Source: Clostridium sp. CAG:964 (lineage in GTDB: Bacteria > Bacillota > Clostridia > Oscillospirales > Acutalibacteraceae). From it: a DNA stretch of 64,000 nt. Of this stretch, positions 27,003 through 36,700 are shown one piece after another. How positions within the stretch are numbered: the stretch's first letter is position 1; every line of letters begins with the position of its first letter. The notes under the pieces were generated by a model, which was given only the letters and a program-made list of their open reading frames with translations, was not told where the DNA came from and did not search any database. A program made the translations under genes and the position numbers. The DNA lies in NCBI GenBank assembly GCA_000435335.1, contig FR891329.1, positions 34,106 to 98,105 of the forward strand, given 5' to 3'.

Positions 27003-27879
27003 GTAATAACGCCCCAACGATAATTATAACAATCATTGGTATAATTTTGCGTTATTTGTGAAATTTTCCCGATTTACGGACATATTAGTAATTTGTAATG
27101 ATCACCTCTTTGAAGTTTTTACGGTTGTTAGCGTTGGCTGAAAGCAAATTAATACGGTCTACAGAGCGTATTTTATAGTCTTTGTACAAATCACGAATAA
27201 AATCACAGTCATTGTAACTAAGAATAAAACGACCTTTAATTGTGCTTAAAACAGCTTTTAAACGATTGTGATCAGATGTTTTAAAAGTTGCAGCTGTATA
27301 ATATTTTTCTGTATCAACATATGGTGGGTCAAGATAAAATAATGCTTTTTCTCGGTCATAAACTTTAATCAGTTGCTCAAAATCTCTGTTTTCAATTATC
27401 GTTTTGCTTAATCTTTCTTTATATCGTGGCAGCTGTTCTATTATTTTATATGTGCCTTTGGGAGCAGTGGCAAATGATGATTTTGTACTTCCAAAGCTTG
27501 TTTTTATTAAGTATAGATACCGTGCAGCACGCTGAATATCAGTAAGATTTGCCTGCCCTTCTATTTGTTTTCTATACTCATAGAACAACTCTCTACTCTG
27601 CAACCAGTCTATTTCTGCTTGCAGCTCATCGCAATTATTTTTGATTTGGCGATACAGATTAATTAAGTTACAATCAATATCATTAAAAACCTCAATTTTG
27701 TGTGGAGGTTTAGCAAAAAACACCCAGCCTGCTCCGCCGAAAACTTCAATGTATCTTTCAACATCTTTAGGGATTAGTGGTATTATATATTTCTTTAGTC
27801 TGCTTTTTCCGCCTACCCAACCTATAAAACTATTCATTTTATTTTCCTCCTATATAATAACATTTGGGGCGTTATTACA
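27002..27879. repeat. 16-bp perfect inverted repeats flanking the methyltransferase gene
   Basis: TGTAATAACGCCCCAA at 27002-27017 and its exact complement at 27864-27879 bound an 878-bp segment holding only the methyltransferase gene. The outer bases are TG and CA, as in many transposon ends. One copy overlaps the start codon of the XRE gene and the other lies 27 bases upstream of the methyltransferase start, so they may equally be operators. No clear target duplication is visible outside them. Confidence 0.8.
27085..27837 (-). CDS. D12-class adenine-specific DNA methyltransferase (Dam-like)
   Basis: The 250-residue protein starts with FIGWVGGKSRL (AdoMet-binding motif I of D12 enzymes), has FGGAGWVFF next, and the catalytic motif FYLDPPYV at about residues 166-173. 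It methylates adenine N6 in a short site, GATC in classic Dam enzymes, but the site cannot be read from the sequence. No restriction enzyme lies nearby. Dam-like genes at the right end are known from Mu-like phages such as FluMu. They may protect phage DNA or regulate its genes. TAGGAGGAAA precedes the ATG. Confidence 0.88.
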   Translation of the reverse strand: MNSFIGWVGGKSRLKKYIIPLIPKDVERYIEVFGGAGWVFFAKPPHKIEVFNDIDCNLINLYRQIKNNCDELQAEIDWLQSRELFYEYRKQIEGQANLTDIQRAARYLYLIKTSFGSTKSSFATAPKGTYKIIEQLPRYKERLSKTIIENRDFEQLIKVYDREKALFYLDPPYVDTEKYYTAATFKTSDHNRLKAVLSTIKGRFILSYNDCDFIRDLYKDYKIRSVDRINLLSANANNRKNFKEVIITNY

Positions 27880-27885
27880 AGGAAA

Positions 27886-27918
27886 TGGCAGTCACACAAA
27901 TAATATAGGTGACTGTCA
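27886..27918 (-). terminator. Hairpin after the holin gene
   Basis: A ten-base stem with one wobble (27886-27895 with 27909-27918) just beyond the holin stop codon. The T-run on the minus strand is weak. Confidence 0.5.
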
Positions 27919-27931
27919 TTTATTGTTTAAA

Positions 27932-28243
27932 TCAACTTTTAATAAACCTCTTGTACATTGTCGAAAGCTTCTCCCAGCCGAAAATTGCCACAAAGGCAAC
28001 GAAAAAAGCAGCTATAATTGATGCTGCAATCATATACCAGTGCAGCTGCATGTAGTTATATTGAGCATACGCTATATACGCTGCAGGGGTAATAATGACA
28101 GATAATACCACGACTTCTAATTGCGTTGGAATTTTACTAAAAAACGCTATTGATTTTGTCACTTGTGTAATAACGCTGACGACAAAAGCTAATGCACTAA
28201 TTGCGGCTATTATCACTGTACCATAGTTAATGACATCTTCCAT
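27932..28243 (-). CDS. Phage holin
   Basis: A 103-residue protein with about three hydrophobic segments (residues 9-27, 43-62, 70-90) and a short positively charged C-terminus (MYKRFIKS). This is the layout of small holins, which form lesions in the membrane and release the endolysin. AAAGGAGGTTG precedes the ATG, and the endolysin gene ends 16 bases upstream. The position beside the endolysin supports the call; the sequence alone is not diagnostic. Confidence 0.72.
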   Translation of the reverse strand: MEDVINYGTVIIAAISALAFVVSVITQVTKSIAFFSKIPTQLEVVVLSVIITPAAYIAYAQYNYMQLHWYMIAASIIAAFFVAFVAIFGWEKLSTMYKRFIKS

Positions 28244-28259
28244 TTTATCAACCTCCTTT

Positions 28260-29252
28260 TTAATTTTCTTGCAGCAACTTTTCTATTGCATTTGCTGTTG
28301 CTGACCCTATTATTCCGTCTTGCTTTATCTTCGCTGCCGCTTGTACTTCCTTAATTGCTTTTTTAGTTCCGGCTCCGTAACCATATTTGCCGTCAGGCTT
28401 AGTCTTAATTGTACCCTTTTTTTGCAATGTCCTTAGGCAAATTTTTGCCATTCTTACACCAATGCCCCAGCCTTTGCTGATTTCCGACGGGTATATCAAC
28501 TTGTTTTGTGCTTTACTTACAGCATTTCTTAGAGCAGTTATTGTACGCACTCCTGCCACTCCATCAACAACAAGACCATACTTTTTTTGTATTTCCCGTG
28601 TTGCTTTATCAGTACCGTCCCCGAAGCTGTCTGATTCATCGCAATTATTTTTGATTATGCCTAAGCTGTGAGCTTCCCTTATTAATGATTTGTACATAAG
28701 CACTGCGTTAGATTTGTTACCTTTTTTAAATTCCATGACCTCTTCATCCTTTCCGTCATCGCCTACCAGCGTCCAGCTCGGGCGATAATAACCATTGATT
28801 TTGCCACTATACAGCGGATATTGTTTACAACATACTGTTGATGATGTATTCGAGCCGTTAGCATTGCCTTCAACAGTGTAAACATATGTACTATCTACTT
28901 TGTATACTATACCGACATGGTCGCTATAGTATTTATCCATGCCTGAGCCTTCATATGTTCCCAGTCCATTCCAAGTGAAGACTATGACATCTCCTGCCTG
29001 TGGAGTACTATTGTAGCCCTCTAACCATTTACCTTTGTTTGCTGCAACGCTGTGGCGTGGTATTGACCCTGCTCCGCCTGAGAATGTAATAACATTTGCT
29101 AAATTGCACTCCCTAGCCACAGTGCTTACAAACCATGCACACCATGCATCTCCATACTCCGCACCATAGTCTGACATTACTTGGATAAAATGACTGCAGT
29201 TGTACCCTTTATATCCAAGTGCTTTGGAAACAAATTTTTCTCGTTTACTCAT
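28260..29252 (-). CDS. Phage endolysin: CHAP domain plus two peptidoglycan-binding repeats
   Basis: The N-terminal 150 residues form a CHAP amidase/endopeptidase with catalytic Cys in GDAWCAWFVS (about residue 38) and His in YYSDHVGIVYKV (about 113). Two PG_binding_1 repeats follow, DKATREIQKKYGLVVDGVAG and TKKAIKEVQAAAKIKQDGII, which hold the enzyme on the wall. There is no signal peptide, so release depends on the holin. The ATG at 29252 is preferred because GAGGAGTG lies six bases upstream; the TTG at 29267 overlaps that site. Confidence 0.9.
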   Translation of the reverse strand: MSKREKFVSKALGYKGYNCSHFIQVMSDYGAEYGDAWCAWFVSTVARECNLANVITFSGGAGSIPRHSVAANKGKWLEGYNSTPQAGDVIVFTWNGLGTYEGSGMDKYYSDHVGIVYKVDSTYVYTVEGNANGSNTSSTVCCKQYPLYSGKINGYYRPSWTLVGDDGKDEEVMEFKKGNKSNAVLMYKSLIREAHSLGIIKNNCDESDSFGDGTDKATREIQKKYGLVVDGVAGVRTITALRNAVSKAQNKLIYPSEISKGWGIGVRMAKICLRTLQKKGTIKTKPDGKYGYGAGTKKAIKEVQAAAKIKQDGIIGSATANAIEKLLQEN

Positions 29253-29281
29253 AAAATCACTCCTCAATTAAATTCTCACAT

Positions 29282-29461
29282 TCAAGCGAGTATAGATATC
29301 TTACCTAACTGATCTGTCGCTGCTATAAACTGCTCAATTGCTTGCGTAAGTTCACTCACATACGGCTTTGCCGTATTGTCTATAATAATAGATTCCGTGT
29401 TACCGTCAGGCAGTGCAAAACAGCTAGTTGATTTATCAGTTAATGTTATGATTCTTTTCAT
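29282..29461 (-). CDS. Small tail-fibre-region protein, 59 residues
   Basis: A short gene read directly from the minus strand: MKRIITLTDKST at the start, GKISILA at the end. GAGG lies nine bases before the ATG, overlapping the end of the previous gene, and it fills an otherwise empty gap between the fibre and endolysin genes. Small proteins of this kind often sit after the tail fibre genes of siphoviruses (XkdX-like position), but no family is recognised. Confidence 0.6.
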   Translation of the reverse strand: MKRIITLTDKSTSCFALPDGNTESIIIDNTAKPYVSELTQAIEQFIAATDQLGKISILA

Positions 29462-29464
29462 TTA

Positions 29465-30259
29465 TTAAACCTCAATTTGCTGGCCAATCGGGAAAGCAAC
29501 ATTTGTGCCAATTGCAATATATTTATTGCTGTTGGCTTGATATGCCTTGATTGGTGTAACCGGCACAAGTCCCACAATATCTTTACTTGTCCCAATCCAG
29601 TAATCATTTTGATTGACCTGAACTTTGTTTTCCAATACAAGTTGAGCAGCGTCATTTGTTGATTTGTGACAAACATTGAGACTTATTTTTGTACCTGTTG
29701 TTTTGTCGATTGAATTCGGTATCAATTCTGCTGCGTTCACATCCTTGATAGCTTCAAAAGCAAAACTGTTACTTTTTGCATTTAAGTCTTGATAGCTAAT
29801 CACACCCCACAACCTTCCAGGGGCCAGTTTTTTTACATCAATGGGCTGCACATTAAAAATAAAACTATTATTGCTGCTTGCCAAAAACACATTTGATACA
29901 GCTCTGTATATTCTACGTTGAGAGTTGTCTGTAGATGTTTGAATTGTAGCAATAGATATACTTTGGTTGCTAATATAGTTTTTCAAAGTAACATTTTCTT
30001 GACCGTCAGTATCATAACTAACTGTAACCTCCTGTGTTGAATAGCCTGTTGATATTCTTGACAGCTTAAAAGTCAGACCGTCTGCTTTCATTTTAATAAA
30101 ACTTTTTCCAATATCTGAATTATCGTAATTCTCTTCCACCAGCTGAAATTTTTTAATTGGATTATCAAGTAAAAAATCCCTTAGTTTTTGAAAGAATGAC
30201 TTAGCCCAATCATTATTTGCCGTATACTCTCCTGCAATTTGTTTTGTTATGTATGCCAT
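29465..30259 (-). CDS. Tail-tip or fibre protein
   Basis: A 264-residue protein beginning MAYITKQIAGEYT, beta-rich, with no membrane segments. It lies right after the long fibre/baseplate gene. The ATG at 30259 fits the usual phage-protein start, while an ATG at 30268 lies only three bases after AGGAGG; either is possible. The likely role is in the host-contact part of the tail. No catalytic motif is seen. Confidence 0.55.
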   Translation of the reverse strand: MAYITKQIAGEYTANNDWAKSFFQKLRDFLLDNPIKKFQLVEENYDNSDIGKSFIKMKADGLTFKLSRISTGYSTQEVTVSYDTDGQENVTLKNYISNQSISIATIQTSTDNSQRRIYRAVSNVFLASSNNSFIFNVQPIDVKKLAPGRLWGVISYQDLNAKSNSFAFEAIKDVNAAELIPNSIDKTTGTKISLNVCHKSTNDAAQLVLENKVQVNQNDYWIGTSKDIVGLVPVTPIKAYQANSNKYIAIGTNVAFPIGQQIEV

Positions 30260-30260
30260 A

Positions 30261-31691
30261 TTAACCATCAACCTCCTCATTATCAACAATAGTATTATCA
30301 ACAATAGTGCAATCTGTGTCTGACTCTACCGCACTATAATTTGCTGTAACAATTTTTTCTCCTGATGCATTGCCAATCAGCTCAAATAAATCTTCGCAGC
30401 TTTTGCTGTAATATTTAATAGACATAGTACCGCCTTGCGTCATTTTTAGTCCTACGATTAAATCCGCAGCGGTAAGCTGTATATCTGTCGTGTCATAAGT
30501 AACGACAGTGCTTGTTAATTGATTAATTAACCGCTTATTATCTGCACGAACGAGCAATGAACTTTCGTCGTCATATGAAAAAATATGAATTTTAACCGGA
30601 GCATTGCTTGCAATGCTGTCGCTATCAATTTTGTACACTTTTCCTGAACTAAGCTGCTGAATGTCAGATATATACTCAAGACAGTTTTTGCATTGCTTAA
30701 GCACTGTTTTGTATGCTACATACTCAGTCGGTGCACTTGATTTCGTTATTTGCAGTTTATCGGGCGGCACAGATGTTGTGTAAAATGATGCTCTCATATA
30801 TGCAGCATTACTATCGTTGATACAGCTGTCCTTGTCTGAAACATTCTTTATAAGTCCGTCTGCTGATTTTGTTCTATAGAGTTCGTAGCTTTCACAATAC
30901 GCCTTTGATGTATTGTTATAGAAATACAATTTAACGCCTGGCTCGATTGGTATATAGTCTGTTGTATATGTATTGGAATGAGGCTCTATACTGCCATATG
31001 CATCAAGCCAGCCGGGGGTAATTTTTGTATAGTCAAAAAGATTACTGCTGCCTGCTTCGGATATGTCGTCGATTTTACTGTCTGTAATGTCTAAACGCCT
31101 GCCAAGCACATTAAATCCGCCACGAGCTTTTTGCAGCTCGCTTGATACCGTCACCGGCTGAATTTTATTGTTGTAGCTACTTGAGCAAGCGTTTAGAAAT
31201 GTTTGCCACTGCCGTTGCCACTCCTGTAGCGTCACTGTGTAGAGTGCTTGACAGTATGTGCGCTTATCATAAACCGCCTTGATGCTGCCTCCTGAAAGCA
31301 GCTCTACATTTGCAATAATAAGATATTTTACATTTGCCGTATCTGTTGCAGGCGGATATTTATCTTGCTGGCCGGGCAGCCATACAGCGTTTATTTTGCG
31401 TTCCTCTTTGTCTAGCTTTAACGCAATTGTGTCTTTACGCTTTGCGATATTTTGTGTTGGATTCGCAAGCGTTAAGGCCGCATCATTGTGATACCAGTGT
31501 CCGTCAATTATCGCATAGCCCTTGGTAACCACCACTTTACTGCCTGTTGAGTACACACTCAAGCTGCTTACATTTACAACTCCTGTCGAAAAAAATGTAC
31601 TAAAAAACTCCGCAAAGTTATCTGCGGAGTATGTGAAGTCGCCTGCGCCATCACCTTGTTTACGATTAAAAAATCTTGATATTTCCGACAC
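30261..31691 (-). CDS. Baseplate/receptor-binding-type tail protein
   Basis: The 476-residue protein starts with a conserved tail-attachment-like region (SRFFNRKQGDGAGDFTYSAD, then a VVTKGYAIIDGHWYHND block and RKDTIALKLDKEERKINAVW), as found in Firmicute siphophage baseplate or fibre proteins. The C-terminal half is beta-rich and variable-looking and may contact the host surface. It follows the Gp37-like protein, in the normal siphovirus order Dit, Tal/Gp37, fibre. AAGGAGG precedes the ATG. Confidence 0.65.
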   Translation of the reverse strand: MSEISRFFNRKQGDGAGDFTYSADNFAEFFSTFFSTGVVNVSSLSVYSTGSKVVVTKGYAIIDGHWYHNDAALTLANPTQNIAKRKDTIALKLDKEERKINAVWLPGQQDKYPPATDTANVKYLIIANVELLSGGSIKAVYDKRTYCQALYTVTLQEWQRQWQTFLNACSSSYNNKIQPVTVSSELQKARGGFNVLGRRLDITDSKIDDISEAGSSNLFDYTKITPGWLDAYGSIEPHSNTYTTDYIPIEPGVKLYFYNNTSKAYCESYELYRTKSADGLIKNVSDKDSCINDSNAAYMRASFYTTSVPPDKLQITKSSAPTEYVAYKTVLKQCKNCLEYISDIQQLSSGKVYKIDSDSIASNAPVKIHIFSYDDESSLLVRADNKRLINQLTSTVVTYDTTDIQLTAADLIVGLKMTQGGTMSIKYYSKSCEDLFELIGNASGEKIVTANYSAVESDTDCTIVDNTIVDNEEVDG

Positions 31692-31723
31692 TTTTTAAAA
31701 CCTCCTTAAAATCATTTTAAAAA

Positions 31724-32866
31724 TTATTTAACAGCCGGTAAAAAGCTCTTTATAACACGATTCAAATGTTCCGGAGCTGTACCAAATGTTAAGTTTATGC
31801 TTATTGACTTAGCCTCGTAGCACTCTTCAATTTCCGTTATACGCTTATCCACTTGTATGTTAAGCTGTCGGTCTGCTGTCGTGACCAAATCGCCTAAATC
31901 AAAATCTCGCTCGTATGCGAAAGAGCCAGCCGGATTGTAGCTGGCTGTTATGCTTGCTTGTGTTTTGTAATCCAGCAGCTTATGCTTCCCTTCGTCCGAT
32001 AGTGATAGACTTTCGTCCGTTTCGGCAGCTTCCAGCGTGCCACAATCGATAAAAACCTCCGAGCGCTCAAGGCCTGTTGCCATAGTGTTGTCATTGGTAA
32101 CTGCAATAACAAGTCTGTTTTCGTCTTCGCCGACACCCGCAGCGTACCCAACATTTTTTTGTTTTGTTGTGTCATTCTGTATGTCAAGACTATTAATACT
32201 CTCATATTCTATGGACATTATCACTCTGCTATTATCACTCTGTCCTGCCGTCCTGTCCACACCGGTGGATATATCAAACACAAGTGTTTTATTTGCAGTA
32301 TCGAGCCACACCCTATAGCCAACATCTGTGTACTCACATATGCTTTGTAAAACCTCATCAAGTTGATCATATCTGCTAAGCCACACAGTTTTATTGCCAC
32401 GCAATTGGTCTGTAGCTATCAGCATATCAATGTGCCTTGGGTCATTTTGCTTAGACGGGAAGCACGCTTTTACAAAGCTTTTTAGCACTGTTTCTGCCGG
32501 CACAGGAACAACTGCTTGCCCTACTGCTTTCTTTGGCACACAAAAATAACCGTGGTTTGCATTATCAGTGTACGGCAGCACAATGCGCTGTGTCATAATA
32601 CCGTTAAGATGATATCCTTTAAGTGTTGTCGTTATGCCCTCCGGACCGGCATTGCGTGTAACCGACTTGATGATACCTACTTTATCAGCGTTATTGTCAA
32701 TCATGATGTAATTACCAATTTGTGCGTAAGGGTGTTGTCCTATTAAGTGTATCTCAAAATCTCCATAGCTCTGCCATGCTCGTTTAAAGCGCAGGGATGT
32801 GTACACATCAAGCTCACTTAAAAATGTAAAATCATTTGACAATATCTTTATACTAGGATAATCCAT
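31724..32866 (-). CDS. Gp37-like siphovirus tail protein (Tal position)
   Basis: The 380-residue product matches the siphovirus Gp37-like family: a YTSLRFKRAWQSYGDFEIHL block, GIIKSVTRNAGPEGITTTLK, and a C-terminal DFDLGDLVTTADRQLNIQ segment. These are baseplate hub or tail-associated proteins that sit below the Dit ring. The ATG at 32866 is chosen over the upstream in-frame ATG at 32974 because GGAGGTGTG precedes it and the longer form would overlap the Dit gene by over 100 bases. Confidence 0.75.
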   Translation of the reverse strand: MDYPSIKILSNDFTFLSELDVYTSLRFKRAWQSYGDFEIHLIGQHPYAQIGNYIMIDNNADKVGIIKSVTRNAGPEGITTTLKGYHLNGIMTQRIVLPYTDNANHGYFCVPKKAVGQAVVPVPAETVLKSFVKACFPSKQNDPRHIDMLIATDQLRGNKTVWLSRYDQLDEVLQSICEYTDVGYRVWLDTANKTLVFDISTGVDRTAGQSDNSRVIMSIEYESINSLDIQNDTTKQKNVGYAAGVGEDENRLVIAVTNDNTMATGLERSEVFIDCGTLEAAETDESLSLSDEGKHKLLDYKTQASITASYNPAGSFAYERDFDLGDLVTTADRQLNIQVDKRITEIEECYEAKSISINLTFGTAPEHLNRVIKSFLPAVK

Positions 32867-32868
32867 TT

Positions 32869-33750
32869 TTACACACCTCCGTATAAATTGTAATAGGACA
32901 ACACTAGTGTTGCCGCAGTAATACCTTTGTTTGATGTGTATGTTATGACATTTTTGCCCGGTTGCAGTTGCCAAAAGACGCTTGTCGGAGTGACAAGGTT
33001 AAATGCATCGGTTGTAACACCGTCTTTGTACAGAGTTACACTTTTTGCACCCTTTTTTGTACTAATCGTAAGACTGTCACCATCGTTTAGCTCAACATCT
33101 GCAATTTCTATTTGCTCTTGTGTTGTTTCGTTTTTTACAATAGGGGATATCAAATTGCCGGCCAGTGTAATTGTCACAGGCGTTGGCTCTGAGCTGTTGC
33201 AGTAAACCACTGTTGTGGTGCTGTTTTCTGCAAAGCAAACAGTGTCTTGCCATACAAGCGGAAAAGAAAAAGCGTTTTCTTCAATGTGATAAGACATTTC
33301 TGTTGCCATAGGCTCCGTGTCACTCCAAAACGGATATGGACAGTAAAACTTGATATTACATTTGTTGTAATTTTTAACCCGGTCGCTGAAATCTCCAGGC
33401 AACAGGGGATATGCATCAGCTTTGACTGTAATATAGTCGTTGCTATAGTATAGGGTGCCGGGCTGTTGTGTATTTGACAATGCAGATATTAGCTTAAATC
33501 TGTTTGCGTACATCTCCGCCTGGTCACTGCCACACACCCACACGCTTGCAGGCACTTCTCTTGCTTCTGTCCGTATGTGCTGTACAAGTGTGCCGTCTAC
33601 ATTGCCAACCTCTGCGGTTACAAATGTTTTTTCAACGCCGCCTACTCCGGTGAGTTCTGCCAAAATAAAAGGCGTGCCGAATTTTAACGACACGCAATCA
33701 TCAGGATTGCCATAATTACCGTTAGGCTTGACATAGACAAGCTTTTGCAT
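32869..33750 (-). CDS. Distal tail protein (Dit)
   Basis: The 293-residue protein has the Dit N-terminal domain (MQKLVYVKPNGNYGNPDDCV, PFILAELTGVGG, then ASVWVCGSDQAEMYANRFKL with a GTLYYSNDY strand) and a galectin-like C-terminal beta-domain. Dit forms the ring linking tail tube and baseplate. GGAGAGTG supports the ATG at 33750 rather than an earlier in-frame start at 33789. It directly follows the tape measure gene, as in most siphoviruses. Confidence 0.78.
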   Translation of the reverse strand: MQKLVYVKPNGNYGNPDDCVSLKFGTPFILAELTGVGGVEKTFVTAEVGNVDGTLVQHIRTEAREVPASVWVCGSDQAEMYANRFKLISALSNTQQPGTLYYSNDYITVKADAYPLLPGDFSDRVKNYNKCNIKFYCPYPFWSDTEPMATEMSYHIEENAFSFPLVWQDTVCFAENSTTTVVYCNSSEPTPVTITLAGNLISPIVKNETTQEQIEIADVELNDGDSLTISTKKGAKSVTLYKDGVTTDAFNLVTPTSVFWQLQPGKNVITYTSNKGITAATLVLSYYNLYGGV

Positions 33751-33766
33751 TTTATCACTCTCCTTT

Positions 33767-36700
33767 TTATTGCTTAAGCTGTGCAACAAGCTTTTGCGTT
33801 ACTTCCTCCATTTTCCGTGCCACCTGTACAGGTGATTCCACCGGCTCGTTAAAATTGACTGTTAAATTAACCTCCGGTACTGCAGATATGTTATTGAGCT
33901 GTTGCTGATATTGCTGTCTGCTTGCCCAAAATTTATCTACCGCCTCATTTGCAACTTTTGATGTAGTATTGCTGTAGTACTGCCACAGGATACCTAAGTT
34001 TTTAAAATAATAATCAATATTTTGAATTTTGTTTTTAAGCCCCCTATACAGCTTTTCACCAAGTGTTTGACCTAACAACTCGTATTCAGGTGCATATGAG
34101 GCAATAAATGCAACAATTTCATTCTGTGAGCTACTCAGCATTTTTTTATATGCACTATTCTCTAGGCTATACTGTGACATAAGCTTGTCATAGTTTTTAG
34201 CAATCGCATCAAGCTCTGCTTGCAATATTTCCTGCTGCTTTGAGCTTTGCTCCTTTGCAGAGTCTATTTGTGCCTGCAGTTCTTTTTTCTGTGCTTCACG
34301 CTGTTCATCCGCTAAACGCTTGCTTTCCTCGTTGTCTAAACGATTTAGCTCCTTGATGTATTGTTTGCGATTATAGTCGTCTTTTTCATACGCCAACAAA
34401 AGCTCTGTAGCTTGTCTTTTGTTTTCATATTCTTGCCTTTCCTTTTCACTGCTTTCTGCATCTGCCAGATCGTCCAAAGCATCTATCTGTGCTTGTATTG
34501 CACTTGTAGTTTCATCCTCCCACTTCTGCCAGCTTTCGATAGAATCATTAATAACCTTTTCCTCGGCGTCTCTTTGCTCTTGGTATTGGTTTTTTAAAGC
34601 TTCAACAACACCGTCTGCCATATTTGAAAACTGGCTGCTGCGGTCTGACCTGGCACTTGACGATACACTGCGTATCTGCTCAAGCACTTGTTGCTGCTGC
34701 TCCGCTGTCAATTTATATGTATTATAGATTTTCCGCAGCTGCTTAATTTCTTCTTCATATGTTATCCGCAGGTGCTGCCTGCGTGTTGATAACGCATTTA
34801 TTGCTTTATCGAGTGTTTCTTGCTGAAGCTTCTGTATCTCCTCCTCGTATGCTTTCTTTGTTTGATACAGCTTAACTTCCATGCTGCGTCTGTCTTCAAC
34901 TGACATTTTGTACTTGTTATTGATACGCTGTAGCCACGCAAGCTCATCTTCTGCGCTCAGCTGATTCAGCTGCTTACGATGCTCAAGCAGTTCAAGCTCT
35001 GCGTTCATCGCAGTCTTAATTGCTTGTGCTTCTTCATCTTGTATAGATTTTTTCAGGCTGTATATTTTTTCTTCTAATGATATGCGTTCTTCAGCTGTAA
35101 GCACATACTTGCTATACAATGTTTGCAGCCACGCAAGCTCCTGCTGTTTACTTAATCTGTCCATCGCTTTTAGATGCTCAATCCTGTCTGTCTGCTGTTT
35201 GTACAGCTCACTGCAATTTTCCTGCTGCTGTGTATAGATTTTTTCCTCTAGCGACATTCTTTCATCAGCCGTAAGCACATAAGTGCTGTATATGTTCTGC
35301 AATTCTGCAAGATATTGCTCGTTGCTCATCTGTGACATTGCTCTTATGTGTTCAATATTTTTAAGCTGTGTATTATACAAGTCACTGTACGACTGCTCCT
35401 GCTGCTTAATAAGATTTTGCTGTGCCGTATAGATTTTTTCCTCTAGCGACATTCTTTCATCAGCTGTTTTTGCATAATTTTTAAGTAGCATTTGCAGCCA
35501 TGATATTTCTTCCTCGTAGCTCATATTATTTATCGCTTTGCGATGATTAATGAGATTTAGCTGCTCCTGCAGCTTTTCATTGGTTTTTGCCGTGGACTTT
35601 GTTGCACTGTCTTCCTGTTTCGTAAAATCCGATAGCGACGATTTATTTATAGCATTTATTTGAGCTTTTGTTTGAGCAAGCTTATCATTTGATTTTTCGA
35701 CGTGATTTTTTAACTGCTGTTGTTTTTCTTTGTAGTCGATTACCGCCGATCCGATGTTGCTGTATTTTTCAATTAGCTCATCATACTTAGCTATTTTTTT
35801 ATTCGCAGTGCTTATTTCACTCTCCAGCTCTGTTTCATCAGATCGAAGACTTGTAAGCATTGCCTTTTGCTTTGCCTTGTACAACTCTTCAACAGCTCGT
35901 TTTTGGTCATTGATACTGCCACTGCCTTTATTAAGAGCTTCCGCAAACTCCGGGTATTTTTGGATTAGATCCAGTGTCGTATTAGCGTCCAGCTGCTTGC
36001 TGCTGTCAAGTGTCTTATATGCATTGCTTAATGTCTGTGTTGCAGCTGTAAAATCATCAAGATTTATTTCAACCTTAGTTGATACCCTTGCGTTGTTGAG
36101 CTCTTCCAATTTAGCACGATAAATTGCGATAGCTGCATTACTTTTTGTAAGTAATGCTTCCTCTTCATCTGTGCGATTTTTCTTAAACACCAATGCTTGC
36201 TTATCGCTAACCAATGCCTCTAAATTACTTTGTATTATTTTTTTCTGTGCTTCTCTTACTTTCTCGCCATTTGCAAGCGATAAATCTCCTGTTTCTGCGA
36301 TGTATTTTGTTAACTGTGGGTACGCATCGCATAGCTCAGACAGTGCAGCCGTATCAAGTTTTTCCCCTTTTTGTAATTTTTCATATGCAGATGATAAGCT
36401 TTCAATAGCAGTTGTGTTTTCACTTAAGCAGTCGTATGTTGCTTGTAATTTTTCAATGTTTTGTTCAAGTATATCATTACTTTTTCCGTTTACCGTATCG
36501 ACTGCTTTGTCATATTCATCAACGATTTGTTGCCACTCAGATATTTTACTTTTATCAATAGATTTCATGTTATTAGATATTTGCTCTTTAAAGCTATTCG
36601 CTATATCTTGTGATATTTCATCGTCATTAGCAAGTTTATCAACATAGTTGAACAATTTATTTAACTCCTCATATGCATCCTTTGTCTCGACAGTTATCTT

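Noticed and set aside
34690..35560. Regularly spaced repeats considered as a CRISPR or satellite array
   Set aside because: They are in-frame helical repeats of the tape measure protein, divergent in sequence, with coding spacers.
36171..36647. 158-codon open frame on the plus strand
   Set aside because: Antisense to the tape measure gene; serine- and phenylalanine-rich text typical of the complement of coiled-coil codons.
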